This document shows positions 25,001-34,087 of a stretch of DNA of 64,000 nt, one piece after another. The DNA is from CAYYMH01 sp964472785. Its GTDB lineage: Bacteria > Zhuqueibacterota > Zhuqueibacteria > Thermofontimicrobiales > Thermofontimicrobiaceae. The notes under the pieces were generated by a model. That model saw only the letters and a program-made list of their open reading frames with translations, was not told the origin of the DNA and searched no databases. A program made the translations under genes and the position numbers. Each line of letters begins with the position of its first letter. Positions within the stretch are counted from its first letter, which is position 1. The stretch is taken from NCBI GenBank assembly GCA_964472785.1, contig CAYYMH010000012.1:1-64000 (forward strand), given 5' to 3'.

Positions 25001-27259
25001 ATGGCAAAATCATTAGTAATAGTAGAATCTGTCGCTAAAACAAAGACGATAAAAAAATTTTTAGGTAAACAATTTCAGGTTGTTTCCTCTGTTGGTCACA
25101 TCAAAGATCTCCCCAAACGTAACTTGGGCATCGATTTGGAAGATAGTTTTAAGCCTCAATATATTACCATTCGCGGCAAGGGAAAGGTTTTAAATGAGCT
25201 TAAAAAGGCAGCTCAGAGTGCGGACAAAGTTTTCATTGCGACTGACCCTGACCGGGAAGGCGAAGCCATTGCGTGGCACATTTACGAAGAGGTAAAATCA
25301 AAAAATAAAAATATTCACAGAATATTATTCAATGAAATTACTGAAAGAGCGGTATTGGATGCGATTGAAAAGCCGCTGACAATTGCCACGAACAAAGTCG
25401 AAGCCCAAAAAGCCCGCCGTGTTTTAGACCGGATTGTCGGATATAAAGTAAGCCCGATTCTGTGGCAGACTATCTATCGCGGATTAAGCGCCGGTCGTGT
25501 TCAATCCGTTGCACTCCGTCTGATCGTTGAAAGAGAAAGGGAAATTCAAAAGTTTGTCCCTGAAGAGTATTGGTCAATTACCGCAGAGCTTAAGGTTGAG
25601 AAAACGGATTCTTTTTTCGCCAAATTGGTAAAAAAACAAAACAAGAAACCAAAAATCGGTGACGAAAAAACTGCACAGGCTATTGTTGATGATCTGAAAT
25701 TAAAAAAATATCAAATTAAAGATATCAAAACCAAGCAGATATCAAGATCACCGGCTCCTCCGTTTACGACAAGCACCATGCAGCAGGAAGCTTCCCGCCG
25801 ACTGAACTTAAGCTCAAAACAAATCATGATGATTGCCCAGCAGCTTTATGAAGGTATTGAAGTGGGTTCGGAAGGCAGCGTCGGTTTAATCACGTACATG
25901 AGGACAGATTCTACGCGAATTGCCAAAGAGGCTATTTCATCGGTTCGTGATTATATTGCGAATTCTTATGGATTGGAATATTTGCCTCAAAAACCAAGAT
26001 TTTTTAAAGTGAAAAAAGGCGCTCAGGACGCGCATGAGGCGATTCGGCCGACATCCATGAAACGGGAACCGAGAAAAATTAAAAAATATTTGACCAGTGA
26101 TCAGTACAAGCTGTATGAATTGATTTGGAACCGTTTCATTGCCTGCCAAATGCGTGATGCCAAAATGGATCGCACAACGGTTGATGTTAAAGCAGGCGAT
26201 ATGAAACAGATGGAAGTATTAGAAGAATACCTGTTCCGAACAACCGGTACCATCATTACATTCCGTGGTTTTCTCCAGGTCTATGAGGATTATAAAGAAA
26301 AAGACGAAAATAATGGTGACACAGAGGATTCATTGAAAACAAAAATCCCGATAAACTTAACAATCGGCGCATTATTGAAGCTGTTGGATCTCATTCCCAA
26401 ACAGCACTTTACCAAACCTCCTGCCCGGTATTCGGAAAGCAGTTTGGTAAAAGAGTTGGATGCGCTTGGGATCGGTCGCCCAAGTACTTATGCCATTATT
26501 ATCAGTACGTTGCTTTACCGAAAGTATATCGAGCGGCAAAATCGGACGCTACTACCCACAGAACTGGGCTTTACTGTTAATGATATTTTGATTAGCAATT
26601 TTCCTTCTATTTTCAACTCTGAGTTTACGGCGAAAATGGAAGATGAATTAGATAAAATTGAAACTGAAGATAAAGATTTTGTATCTGTGATAAATGATTT
26701 TTACCAGCCTTTTGAAGAAGCGCTGACCAAAACAAAGTCTAAAAAAGATCTGATTCGGGATTCACTGATTAAAGATGCGGACGAAAAATGTCCGGAATGT
26801 GGCAAAGATTTGATTATTCGCTGGGGAAGAAACGGTAAATTTATCGGATGCAGTGGCTATCCCGATTGCCGTTATACCCGTCCATTAGAACAGGAAGAGG
26901 TACAAACCGAAGAAGTGTGCGAAAAATGCGGTAAGCCGATGGTTGTGAAAACCGGTCGCTTTGGTCGTTTTTTAGCTTGTTCCGGCTATCCCGAATGCAA
27001 AAACAACAAGCCTTTTACTCTGGGGATTGGTTGTCCGAAAGATGACTGTAAAGGAAAAATAGTCGAGCGTCGCTCTAAACGCGGTAAAGTTTTTTATGGC
27101 TGCAGCGAATATCCGAAATGCGATTTTGCAACCTGGTACGAACCTGTTGCATTAAAATGTAAAAATTGTGGATCAAATTATCTCGAAAAACGGTATAATA
27201 AAACGGTTGGTAACTATCTTTATTGTCCCAAATGTAAAACCAAATATGAACAAAAATAA
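25001..27259 (+). CDS. topA: DNA topoisomerase I
   Basis: This type IA enzyme relaxes negative supercoils through a 5'-phosphotyrosine intermediate. The 752-residue protein has the Toprim start SLVIVESVAKTKTI, the DPDREGEAIAWH metal motif and the active-site tyrosine in GLITYMRTDST near residue 299. Four C-terminal zinc-binding modules follow, opening CPECG, CEKCG, CPKDDC and CKNCG. It is in the smg-topA-xerC order, and xerC starts 14 bases before its stop, so the two are translationally coupled. Confidence 0.97.
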   Translation: MAKSLVIVESVAKTKTIKKFLGKQFQVVSSVGHIKDLPKRNLGIDLEDSFKPQYITIRGKGKVLNELKKAAQSADKVFIATDPDREGEAIAWHIYEEVKSKNKNIHRILFNEITERAVLDAIEKPLTIATNKVEAQKARRVLDRIVGYKVSPILWQTIYRGLSAGRVQSVALRLIVEREREIQKFVPEEYWSITAELKVEKTDSFFAKLVKKQNKKPKIGDEKTAQAIVDDLKLKKYQIKDIKTKQISRSPAPPFTTSTMQQEASRRLNLSSKQIMMIAQQLYEGIEVGSEGSVGLITYMRTDSTRIAKEAISSVRDYIANSYGLEYLPQKPRFFKVKKGAQDAHEAIRPTSMKREPRKIKKYLTSDQYKLYELIWNRFIACQMRDAKMDRTTVDVKAGDMKQMEVLEEYLFRTTGTIITFRGFLQVYEDYKEKDENNGDTEDSLKTKIPINLTIGALLKLLDLIPKQHFTKPPARYSESSLVKELDALGIGRPSTYAIIISTLLYRKYIERQNRTLLPTELGFTVNDILISNFPSIFNSEFTAKMEDELDKIETEDKDFVSVINDFYQPFEEALTKTKSKKDLIRDSLIKDADEKCPECGKDLIIRWGRNGKFIGCSGYPDCRYTRPLEQEEVQTEEVCEKCGKPMVVKTGRFGRFLACSGYPECKNNKPFTLGIGCPKDDCKGKIVERRSKRGKVFYGCSEYPKCDFATWYEPVALKCKNCGSNYLEKRYNKTVGNYLYCPKCKTKYEQK

Positions 27260-28205
27260 AAAGAAGAGTAAAAGCCGGGAAATCAAAACAGCGAATTGGG
27301 ACTTAATACTTGATCAGTTTCTACATTACATTCGAACCGAACGCTCATATTCTAACCATACGCTGTCATCTTACGGAAATGATCTTCAGCAATTTCTCCT
27401 TTTTTTAGATAAAAAATATCACCTTGAATCACTTAATCCCGATCAGATAGACAGACAGAAATTGCGCTTTTATTTAGCTCATTTAAAGCGTGAAGGCTAC
27501 CAATCTTCAACTATCAATCGCAAAATCGCCTGCTTAAAGTCATTTTTCAAATTTCTCTTTATCCGGAAAAAAGTGTCGAGCAATCCAACAACGGGTCTTT
27601 TTTCGTTGAAAACGGAAAAGAAGATTCCAAGGACACTCAACTATGAACAAATCAAACAGGCATTAAATTTCATCGACACCAGCAGTGCCATCGGAATTCG
27701 CGACAAAGCGATTCTCGAACTATTTTACGGTACTGGCATCCGTTTGGGTGAGCTCGCAGCGCTTCGACTGGATAATATTGATACGACCAATAATTTAATT
27801 CGGGTAACTGGCAAAGGCAGCAAAGAACGGTTGGTGCCAATGGGGACGCTGGCGAAAAACACATTAAACCAATATCTGGATCGCCGCTCTGAATTATTGA
27901 TGCATACAGTACAAAAAGAAACCCGGCATGTTTTCTTGAATAAAAACGGAAAACCTTTATCTGTAAGAGGCATTCAGCGAAGGGTAAAAATCCATTTGCA
28001 GTGCGTTTCCTCGACGGCAACAAATCCCCACAGCCTCCGCCATTCATACGCAACGCATTTGTTGGATGAAGGGGCTGATTTGTTTGCTGTGAAAGAATTG
28101 CTAGGACATTCAAGTCTATCAACAACACAAATTTATACGCATGTCTCAGCGGAACAATTGAAAAAGATTTATAAACAGACTCATCCAAGAGCTGATAAAG
28201 AATAA
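27246..28205 (+). CDS. xerC: Tyrosine recombinase XerC
   Basis: XerC, with XerD, resolves chromosome dimers at dif. The 319-residue protein has the SAM-like core-binding domain (YSNHTLSSYGNDLQQF) and the catalytic set: Arg in GTGIRLGELAAL, Lys in the KGSKERLVP turn, HSLRHSYATHLL, and LLGHSSLSTTQIYTH with the nucleophilic Tyr. The ending YKQTHPRA is XerC-like. An in-frame start far inside topA (27168) is unlikely; I use the ATG at 27246. The topA-xerC adjacency is seen in several phyla and supports a housekeeping role over a mobile integrase. Confidence 0.9.
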   Translation: MNKNKKKSKSREIKTANWDLILDQFLHYIRTERSYSNHTLSSYGNDLQQFLLFLDKKYHLESLNPDQIDRQKLRFYLAHLKREGYQSSTINRKIACLKSFFKFLFIRKKVSSNPTTGLFSLKTEKKIPRTLNYEQIKQALNFIDTSSAIGIRDKAILELFYGTGIRLGELAALRLDNIDTTNNLIRVTGKGSKERLVPMGTLAKNTLNQYLDRRSELLMHTVQKETRHVFLNKNGKPLSVRGIQRRVKIHLQCVSSTATNPHSLRHSYATHLLDEGADLFAVKELLGHSSLSTTQIYTHVSAEQLKKIYKQTHPRADKE

Positions 28206-28253
28206 TTGTTCTTAATTAATATTTCGTTTAATCCTAAACGACAGGAGGATGCA

Positions 28254-28565
28254 ATGAGAATAAGTTTCACTGCCAGACATTATAAGCCTTCACAAAGATT
28301 GAAGGAATATGCTGAAAATGAAGCGCAAAAGTTGGAGAAATTTTATAGTGGTATTATTAGCACCGATATTGTGTTAGATTATCAGAAAGAAACACAAATT
28401 GCTGAATTAAATGTAAACGTGCATGGCCAAACGCTGATTGTTAGTGAAAAAAGTGAAGATATCTATAAGTCGATCGACCAGGCGGTTGCTAAAATGGAGC
28501 GGCAGTTGAAACGTTATAAAGAAAAGAGAATGCGTCCGCACGTGGATAAACCTCTCGTAAAATAA
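28254..28565 (+). CDS. hpf: Ribosome hibernation-promoting factor (HPF/YfiA)
   Basis: This 103-residue protein has the short HPF/RaiA fold: MRISFTARHYKPSQRLKEYAE, KLEKFYSG, and a C-terminal helix with DQAVAKMERQLKRYKEK. It binds the 30S decoding region in stationary phase. The start is ATG 28254, with AGGAGG six bases upstream. The hpf-hprK-PTS order resembles the rpoN-hpf-PTS loci of Proteobacteria, but rpoN is not in this window. It ends with a clear terminator. Confidence 0.94.
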   Translation: MRISFTARHYKPSQRLKEYAENEAQKLEKFYSGIISTDIVLDYQKETQIAELNVNVHGQTLIVSEKSEDIYKSIDQAVAKMERQLKRYKEKRMRPHVDKPLVK

Positions 28566-28575
28566 AACGTACCGT

Positions 28576-28616
28576 AAAGCTGTCCCGGATAATGACTCTG
28601 GGGCAGCTTTTATTTT
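28576..28616 (+). terminator. Rho-independent terminator after hpf
   Basis: AAAGCTGTCCC (28576-28586) pairs with GGGGCAGCTTT (28600-28610), followed by a T-rich tail. It separates the topA-xerC-hpf unit from hprK. Confidence 0.85.
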
Positions 28617-28646
28617 TATTCATCAAATTGAGAACATATTATTAAA

Positions 28647-29615
28647 ATGAACGAAATATTAGTAAGCCAGATCTTCGAAGACACAAAAAACATTTTAAAA
28701 CTTGAAGCATTGAACAAAAAAATTGGCTTTAAAAAAATTGTCAGAGAGCGGGAAATCCACCGCCCTGGATTGGCTTTAACCGGTTTTGTCGATGTTTTTA
28801 CATATAATCGAATCCAAATTATCGGAAATACAGAGTTAGCTTATTTGGAAACATTAACTCCAGTTAAACGCGAATTAAGTCTTCGCAAACTTATGGATTT
28901 TGATATACCGTGCATCATTATCACCGATAATAACTGCCCGAGTCAGAACTTTCTGGATATTGCCACAGAAAAGAAAATTTCAATTCTCAGAAGCTTATAT
29001 TCAACCACGTACGTCACTCAGATTTTGAGTAGCTATCTTGCAAAAATATTTGCCCCATTTACCACCAAACACGGTTCATTGGTTGATGTTTATGGGATCG
29101 GCGTGCTGATAACCGGGCGCAGCGGTATTGGAAAAAGTGAGGTTGCTCTGGATTTGATTGAACGAGGCCATCGGTTAGTCGCCGATGACGTCATTAATTT
29201 GACGCGACGCTCGGAGAATATTCTGATCGGCGCTTGTACCGATACTATACTGCACCACATGGAAATCAGGGGAATGGGAATCATCGATGTGAGAAGTATT
29301 TTTGGTATTCGGTCAATCCGTTTTCAAAAACGCGTTGAATTAGAATTACATTTAGTCGATTGGGAAAAGGACAAAGATTATGAGCGCACAGGTCTTGAAG
29401 AAGAATATATCGAATATCTCGGCATAAAAATACCTGTGATTCATTTACCCATTTTCCCCGGTAAAAATATTACGGTGATTGCAGAGGTAATTGCCTTAAA
29501 CCAATTACTGAAAATTTATGGGAAATTTACTGCTAAAGAATTCAATGAACGCCTAATTAAGAAAATTCAAAATAGTACAACATTGCGGGATCATCTCTTT
29601 TTCGATATTGAATAA
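28647..29615 (+). CDS. hprK: HPr kinase/phosphorylase
   Basis: This enzyme phosphorylates and dephosphorylates Ser46 of HPr and so links carbon status to regulation. The 322-residue protein has the N-terminal HprK domain, a P-loop GRSGIGKSE near residue 157, and the family signature EIRGMGIIDVRSIFG about 50 residues later, followed by the LPIFPGKNI C-terminal part. Length is normal. It stands first in a three-gene unit with mannose-family EIIA and EIIB. HPr and enzyme I genes are not in the window. Confidence 0.95.
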   Translation: MNEILVSQIFEDTKNILKLEALNKKIGFKKIVREREIHRPGLALTGFVDVFTYNRIQIIGNTELAYLETLTPVKRELSLRKLMDFDIPCIIITDNNCPSQNFLDIATEKKISILRSLYSTTYVTQILSSYLAKIFAPFTTKHGSLVDVYGIGVLITGRSGIGKSEVALDLIERGHRLVADDVINLTRRSENILIGACTDTILHHMEIRGMGIIDVRSIFGIRSIRFQKRVELELHLVDWEKDKDYERTGLEEEYIEYLGIKIPVIHLPIFPGKNITVIAEVIALNQLLKIYGKFTAKEFNERLIKKIQNSTTLRDHLFFDIE

Positions 29616-29665
29616 GCAGTGTAACGATTTTTAATCATTCACTTTTCATAAAAAAGAAAATAACA

Positions 29666-30061
29666 ATGATTGTCGGAATTATTTTAACTCATGGGCCAAT
29701 AGCAGAAGCAACACGAAAAGCAGCAGAGACGATTTTAGGGGAAATCGAAAATGTGCATACACTATCGACAACCGGCTTATCATTAAAAAAACTCATTCAC
29801 AAATTGGAAACTATCGTGACATCAGAAAAATCGAGCGATGGTTTGATAATTATGGTAAGTCTGCAAGGCGGCACCTGCTGGAACGCAGCCGTGAGTGTAG
29901 CACGTAAACATCCGAGTATTGAGGTTGTCTCCGGTGTCAATTTACCCATGATGATCGCGTTTGTAATGAAACGGCAGTCTCAATCGCTGCAAGAATTGGC
30001 AAAAACCATCAAGGAAGACGCAGTTCGCGGAATTGCGCGATATGCTCAAACATCAATGTAA
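29666..30061 (+). CDS. PTS EIIA component, mannose/fructose/sorbose family
   Basis: This is a 131-residue cytoplasmic phosphocarrier of the EIIA-Man fold. VGIILTHGPIAEA contains the expected phosphohistidine His9, and SLQGGTCWNAA and VSGVNLPMMI are family motifs. It would accept phosphate from HPr and pass it to the EIIB encoded 12 bases downstream. Without membrane components nearby it may serve regulation more than sugar uptake. Confidence 0.9.
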   Translation: MIVGIILTHGPIAEATRKAAETILGEIENVHTLSTTGLSLKKLIHKLETIVTSEKSSDGLIIMVSLQGGTCWNAAVSVARKHPSIEVVSGVNLPMMIAFVMKRQSQSLQELAKTIKEDAVRGIARYAQTSM

Positions 30062-30073
30062 AAGGAATAAATA

Positions 30074-30571
30074 ATGCCTCTTGATTTAATAAGAATTGAT
30101 GACCGGTTGGTTCATGGGCAGGTCGTTGTCGCATGGGGAAGTTATCTCGATACGACCAAAATAATTTTATCCAGCAACGAAATCGCCGAATCTGAAAACG
30201 AAATAGAACTTTTCAAACAGACAGTCGAGTTTGCGCCGCGCCCGTTAAAAGTGTGCGTATTAACACTTCAGGGCACAGTTAACATATTGCACAATGAATT
30301 GGTTAAAAAAGAAAAAATTATCTTACTCGTCGAATCACCGCAGGATGTTTTAGACTTAATCCATGCTGGAATGGAGATTACCAAAGTGAATGTCGGGGGA
30401 ATGCATTACGAATTTGGAAAGACGAAGTTGGCATCATACATTTACGTTGACGATGAAGACATTCTGTGTTTCAAAAAATTAAGCGCTTTAGGAATCCAAT
30501 TAGAGGGTAAAAATGTGCCAACCGCTAAGGCAATCGACATTAATAAAATGCTTGAGGATGGACGTTTTTAA
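30074..30571 (+). CDS. PTS EIIB component, mannose/fructose/sorbose family
   Basis: The 165-residue protein matches EIIB-Man: IDDRLVHGQVVVAWG with phosphohistidine His14, LVESPQDVLDLI, and a VNVGGMHYEFGK turn. EIIB normally phosphorylates sugar entering through the EIIC/EIID pair. Here the plus-strand unit stops: the next 400 bases hold only a 10-base inverted repeat and a decayed HTH fragment, so EIIC, EIID and HPr are either elsewhere or lost. Confidence 0.9.
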   Translation: MPLDLIRIDDRLVHGQVVVAWGSYLDTTKIILSSNEIAESENEIELFKQTVEFAPRPLKVCVLTLQGTVNILHNELVKKEKIILLVESPQDVLDLIHAGMEITKVNVGGMHYEFGKTKLASYIYVDDEDILCFKKLSALGIQLEGKNVPTAKAIDINKMLEDGRF

Positions 30572-30589
30572 TTGAATCCTGGTTAAGTA

Positions 30590-30664
30590 GTTGAGTAAGT
30601 CAATAATGATTCTTTCGAACGACGTGCCATGACATTGTTTAGATACCTAATCAGCTTACTCAAC
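30590..30664. repeat. Inverted repeat GTTGAGTAAG/CTTACTCAAC
   Basis: These are perfect 10-base arms (30590-30599 and 30655-30664) around 55 bases, directly after the EIIB stop. There is no T-run, so it is a weak terminator candidate. It could be the footprint of a small excised or decayed element at the end of the PTS unit. Confidence 0.5.
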
Positions 30665-30722
30665 AATTTAACGAATGGATAAGTGAGAAGTATTTAGCGA
30701 AAAAATTATTTTGATTACTGTT

Positions 30723-30833
30723 TTACATGCTCCGATAATCCCCCCAATGAATTCCCAACTTCCGCATCCGCGCCCGCAAAGTGTGAGGATTAATTTGCAG
30801 CAACTCGATTGAGTCGTTTCTCCATTTGAACTT
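30723..30833 (-). pseudogene. Remnant of a Fis-type HTH (C-terminus of a sigma-54 activator)
   Basis: Reading the minus strand from about 30833 to the stop at 30723-30725 gives a frame with ELLQINPHTLRARMRKLGI. This closely matches the C-terminal Fis-type helix-turn-helix of NtrC-family sigma-54-dependent regulators. Upstream in this frame there are stop codons and no start, and no AAA+ or receiver domain is found. It is therefore a decayed C-terminal fragment. The rest of 30665-30973 shows no recognisable coding sequence. Confidence 0.7.
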
Positions 30834-30973
30834 ATGAATATGCCAAATTCAGATTCAGTGGGTCTGTGTTCACTCCGGGAAAGGTGCTCAAAGAGTGGAA
30901 GGGTAATGATCCGGCTTGTTGGTTTTTCAGTCGGCTATCTGTTGATTTTTAGACTGTCTTCTGGTTCCGGTGA

Positions 30974-32653
30974 TTATTTGAGATAAATCATTTTATTCGA
31001 TGCATGAAATGACTCACCGGTGATTTTCAAAAAATATACACCTGAAGCAACAGCAGTTCCGCTCTGATTTTTTCCCTGCCAAAAAAATGTATGATTTCCG
31101 GCAGACAACTCACCTTCAAATAACGTGCTGATGTGTTCACCATTTTGATTGCAAACAATTACGTGTACAACCGCGTTTCGATTTAAAAAAAAACGAATCT
31201 TTGTCTGATTGTTAAATGGATTGGGATAATTTTGAAATAATTTGAAATTTTGTTCCATCGAACGCATTGATTTTTTTTCAACAGCACTCACAATTGGTTG
31301 ATGGTTTTTCAAATCGTAGGGTGTGTCTTTTGTCAAAAAATGCAATTTGGCGCCGAGTATCCCCGGGATTTGACATCCTCGCGAGTTCAATCCGCTGTAT
31401 TGGATACCGTATGTATCCAGAATGTGAACGATGTTGTCCGTTGTCAAAATACCATTTTCGTTGATATTGATCGTGTTATCATCATCAATAATGATTGCTG
31501 CAAAATGGGGATGCGATGCAACACCCCACTGAGCTCCGCCCAAGCGGTTTTCAAAATAATCGCGGTCATTCCAAATTTTGGGCATGATAATGGCATTGGG
31601 AACAATATTGTCACCCTCGCGTTGCGTCAAATTGCCATAGAACACGGCCGCTTGGTTTGAAAATAAATTTCCGATCACATAAGATCCTTTTTCTGCTGCC
31701 GATTGGTCGGAGCCGTTCAGCGTAATTGGATTATACGTTGGCGTTTCCGGCGCCAGTCCGGCGTCATTCAAGTAGGGGCCGGCTTCAATTAAGGTTCGTC
31801 TACTCATATCGTAAACGCAGCCCTCGATAAGTTGATCATAACCAATATTAGTGAAATAGGGCGGTTGACCCGGCACACAAGAAATCTGCGAGTTTTCAGT
31901 TTTATAGAGCACGGTGACGGTAGCTTCGCCAAACACTTCGGCGATTAAATCGGGACCGACACAAATCGCTGTATTCACATCCACGCCTAATCCTAAAATA
32001 TCTGTTGCCGGATTGTCCTGCATATAGCGCGCTAACATCGGTACGAATCGCCCCAAACGACCACGCATGGTAAAATGTGAATCCGTAAACATAGCCGGAA
32101 GCAATTTTAAAAAATTATCTTCATAATGAATTTTTTGGTTGTAAGCATTATAAGTACAATATTGGGGATAAGCACTGCCATATTTTGCATCGAAGTCAAC
32201 CTCTCCGAGAACTGCCAGCCCCGCACTGGTGCCTCCGATAACTCCACCCGCCTGAAAGATTTCCAGAATCGCCTGTTCAACCTTTGTACCTTTCCAGGTG
32301 GAAACATAATCGTACTGATCTCCACCTTCGATAAAAATACCGGAAGCGGTTTTTAGTTCATTGTAAATTTCATCGCTGTTGGCTTGTGCTTTCGTAGCAA
32401 TTTTTAATGCGCGGCTATCATCCGCGGCACCCAAATATTTGAAATAATTGGGATACCATTCACTGGCGCCGTCCACATCAATGTTGATAAATTTTCCGTT
32501 ATTGGCTTTTTCAACCATCCATCCGTACGGTCCGTCTGACCAGTCGTGATAGCGTTCGGTGCCGCCACCAACTGCACAAACATACCCCTGCGAAAACAGG
32601 AGATAGGGGAGAAGAACAATGATTAAAAATACAATTATTTTTAATATTTTCAT
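30974..32653 (-). CDS. Secreted cyanophycinase-like S51 peptidase with T9SS sorting domain
   Basis: This 559-residue protein has a Sec signal peptide (about 1-22). An S51/cyanophycinase-type domain follows, with the nucleophile elbow GGTSAG (Ser143) and the preceding EGGDQ segment. The C-terminal domain carries LFQNYPNPFNNQT and a VASGVYFLKI ending of the type IX sorting kind. Cyanophycinases cut beta-Asp-Arg bonds of cyanophycin; relatives act on isoaspartyl peptides, so the substrate is inferred. It is last in a minus-strand run after a YfcC-type carrier (21-base gap) and a second cyanophycinase-like lipoprotein. AAAGG lies before the ATG. Confidence 0.85.
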   Translation of the reverse strand: MKILKIIVFLIIVLLPYLLFSQGYVCAVGGGTERYHDWSDGPYGWMVEKANNGKFINIDVDGASEWYPNYFKYLGAADDSRALKIATKAQANSDEIYNELKTASGIFIEGGDQYDYVSTWKGTKVEQAILEIFQAGGVIGGTSAGLAVLGEVDFDAKYGSAYPQYCTYNAYNQKIHYEDNFLKLLPAMFTDSHFTMRGRLGRFVPMLARYMQDNPATDILGLGVDVNTAICVGPDLIAEVFGEATVTVLYKTENSQISCVPGQPPYFTNIGYDQLIEGCVYDMSRRTLIEAGPYLNDAGLAPETPTYNPITLNGSDQSAAEKGSYVIGNLFSNQAAVFYGNLTQREGDNIVPNAIIMPKIWNDRDYFENRLGGAQWGVASHPHFAAIIIDDDNTININENGILTTDNIVHILDTYGIQYSGLNSRGCQIPGILGAKLHFLTKDTPYDLKNHQPIVSAVEKKSMRSMEQNFKLFQNYPNPFNNQTKIRFFLNRNAVVHVIVCNQNGEHISTLFEGELSAGNHTFFWQGKNQSGTAVASGVYFLKITGESFHASNKMIYLK

Positions 32654-32674
32654 CTTTTACCTTTTCATTTAATA

Positions 32675-34087
32675 TTAATACGGACCCCAATGAAAAATCA
32701 CCGGAGGGATTAATAACAACAATCCAATCAACACGAAAATGATCTCCAGCGGCAGTATCCATTTTGCCCAGCGTTCCCAGGGGATTTTTCCCAGACCGAG
32801 TACTGCCATTGTAACGCCTGAGGTGGGAATAATCATATTGCTGAAACCGTCACCGAACTGAAAAGCCAGTACCGCGGTTTGCCGGGTCACGCCAATCAGG
32901 TCGCTCAGTGGCGCCATAATCGGCATGGTCAAAGCTGCCTGACCGCTTCCGGATGGTATGAAGAAGTTGATAAATGTTTGCACGATAAACATCGCTTGTC
33001 CGGCAAAGATCGGGTGAAATTTTGTGATCTGATTGGAAAGCGAATTCAGTATCGTGTCAATAATTTGCCCGTCAGTGGCAATCACCAAAATACCGCGCGC
33101 AAATGCAATGATCAGAACGGCGCTCATCATATCTTTCGTGCCATTGACGAAACTTTCTGCCATTTTGCCGGGACTCAACTTACCAACCAGTCCACACACG
33201 ATGGCAGCTCCCAAAAAGAGCCCTGCGATTTCAGGGATGTACCACCCAAATTGTAACACCCCGACAATTAACAGCACCAATGAAAGACCGAACAGGATAA
33301 TGACAAACAAGTGCGTTTTATCCATGGAGTCACTTTGAGCATTTAGATTTTCTGTATTTGATTTTCGTTTTTCATGATCAATTTCAAATGTCGGACTGAT
33401 TTTCGGATTTTTTTTAACTTTTGCCGCGTAACGTGAGACAAAAAAAATGGCAGTGCCGGTAATAAGTACCCAGCACAGGATTCGGTAAAATACTCCGGAT
33501 ACCGGAGGCAGTTCGGCAATCCCCTGAGCGATGCCTATCGTAAAAGGGTTAATAAAAGCACCTGCAAATCCGACCCCAGCCCCGATAAAGGGAATCGCTG
33601 TTCCCACGATCGAATCGTATCCCAGTGAAAGTGCCAGGGGGATAAAAATCAGAATAAAGGGAATCACCTCTTCGCTCATCCCAAAAATAGCACCACCGAG
33701 CGCGAAAATTGTCATTAGCAGGGGGATCATAAATGTGCGGAGCAATTTTGAACGGGCATGGGCTGCAGAAATGGATTTGATCATACCGTCGATGGCGCCT
33801 GTTTTCTGAATGACAGCAAAGGCGCCACCAACAAGGATCACAAAAGCGATAATGTTCGCTGCCTCGGTAAATCCACGGAAAGGAGCCAGTAAAATCGCAC
33901 CAATACCCTGCGGTTTGTTTGCGACGTATTCAAAGGAATCGCCGATCACGACTGTCCGATCTTCTTTTTCGATCCGCTCGAATTTACCGCCCGGGATGAT
34001 GTAGGTCAAAATGGCAACGATGATAACAATAGAAAATATGATGACAAGTGTATGTGGCACTTTGAACAATTTTTTATTTTTCTTCAT
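32675..34087 (-). CDS. YfcC/DcuC-type membrane carrier (PF03606-like)
   Basis: This is a 470-residue inner-membrane protein with about 12 hydrophobic segments. It opens with KVPHTLVIIFSIVII and a YIIPGGKFER loop, which is typical of the YfcC family (C4-dicarboxylate anaerobic carrier superfamily). Relatives include putative basic amino-acid/dipeptide or arginine-related carriers and are often placed beside peptidases. GMSEEVIPF and PSGSGQAALTMPIMAPL are conserved half-helix motifs. The start overlaps the end of the lipoprotein cyanophycinase gene by 14 bases, so the genes are coupled. Uptake of Asp-Arg dipeptides or released amino acids is inferred from context. Confidence 0.85.
   Translation of the reverse strand: MKKNKKLFKVPHTLVIIFSIVIIVAILTYIIPGGKFERIEKEDRTVVIGDSFEYVANKPQGIGAILLAPFRGFTEAANIIAFVILVGGAFAVIQKTGAIDGMIKSISAAHARSKLLRTFMIPLLMTIFALGGAIFGMSEEVIPFILIFIPLALSLGYDSIVGTAIPFIGAGVGFAGAFINPFTIGIAQGIAELPPVSGVFYRILCWVLITGTAIFFVSRYAAKVKKNPKISPTFEIDHEKRKSNTENLNAQSDSMDKTHLFVIILFGLSLVLLIVGVLQFGWYIPEIAGLFLGAAIVCGLVGKLSPGKMAESFVNGTKDMMSAVLIIAFARGILVIATDGQIIDTILNSLSNQITKFHPIFAGQAMFIVQTFINFFIPSGSGQAALTMPIMAPLSDLIGVTRQTAVLAFQFGDGFSNMIIPTSGVTMAVLGLGKIPWERWAKWILPLEIIFVLIGLLLLIPPVIFHWGPY

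Noticed and set aside
27246..28205. Xer-type recombinase as the integrase of a mobile element
   Set aside because: It is coupled to topA and followed by hpf in a housekeeping order and shows XerC-like ends, so a chromosome-dimer role is more likely.
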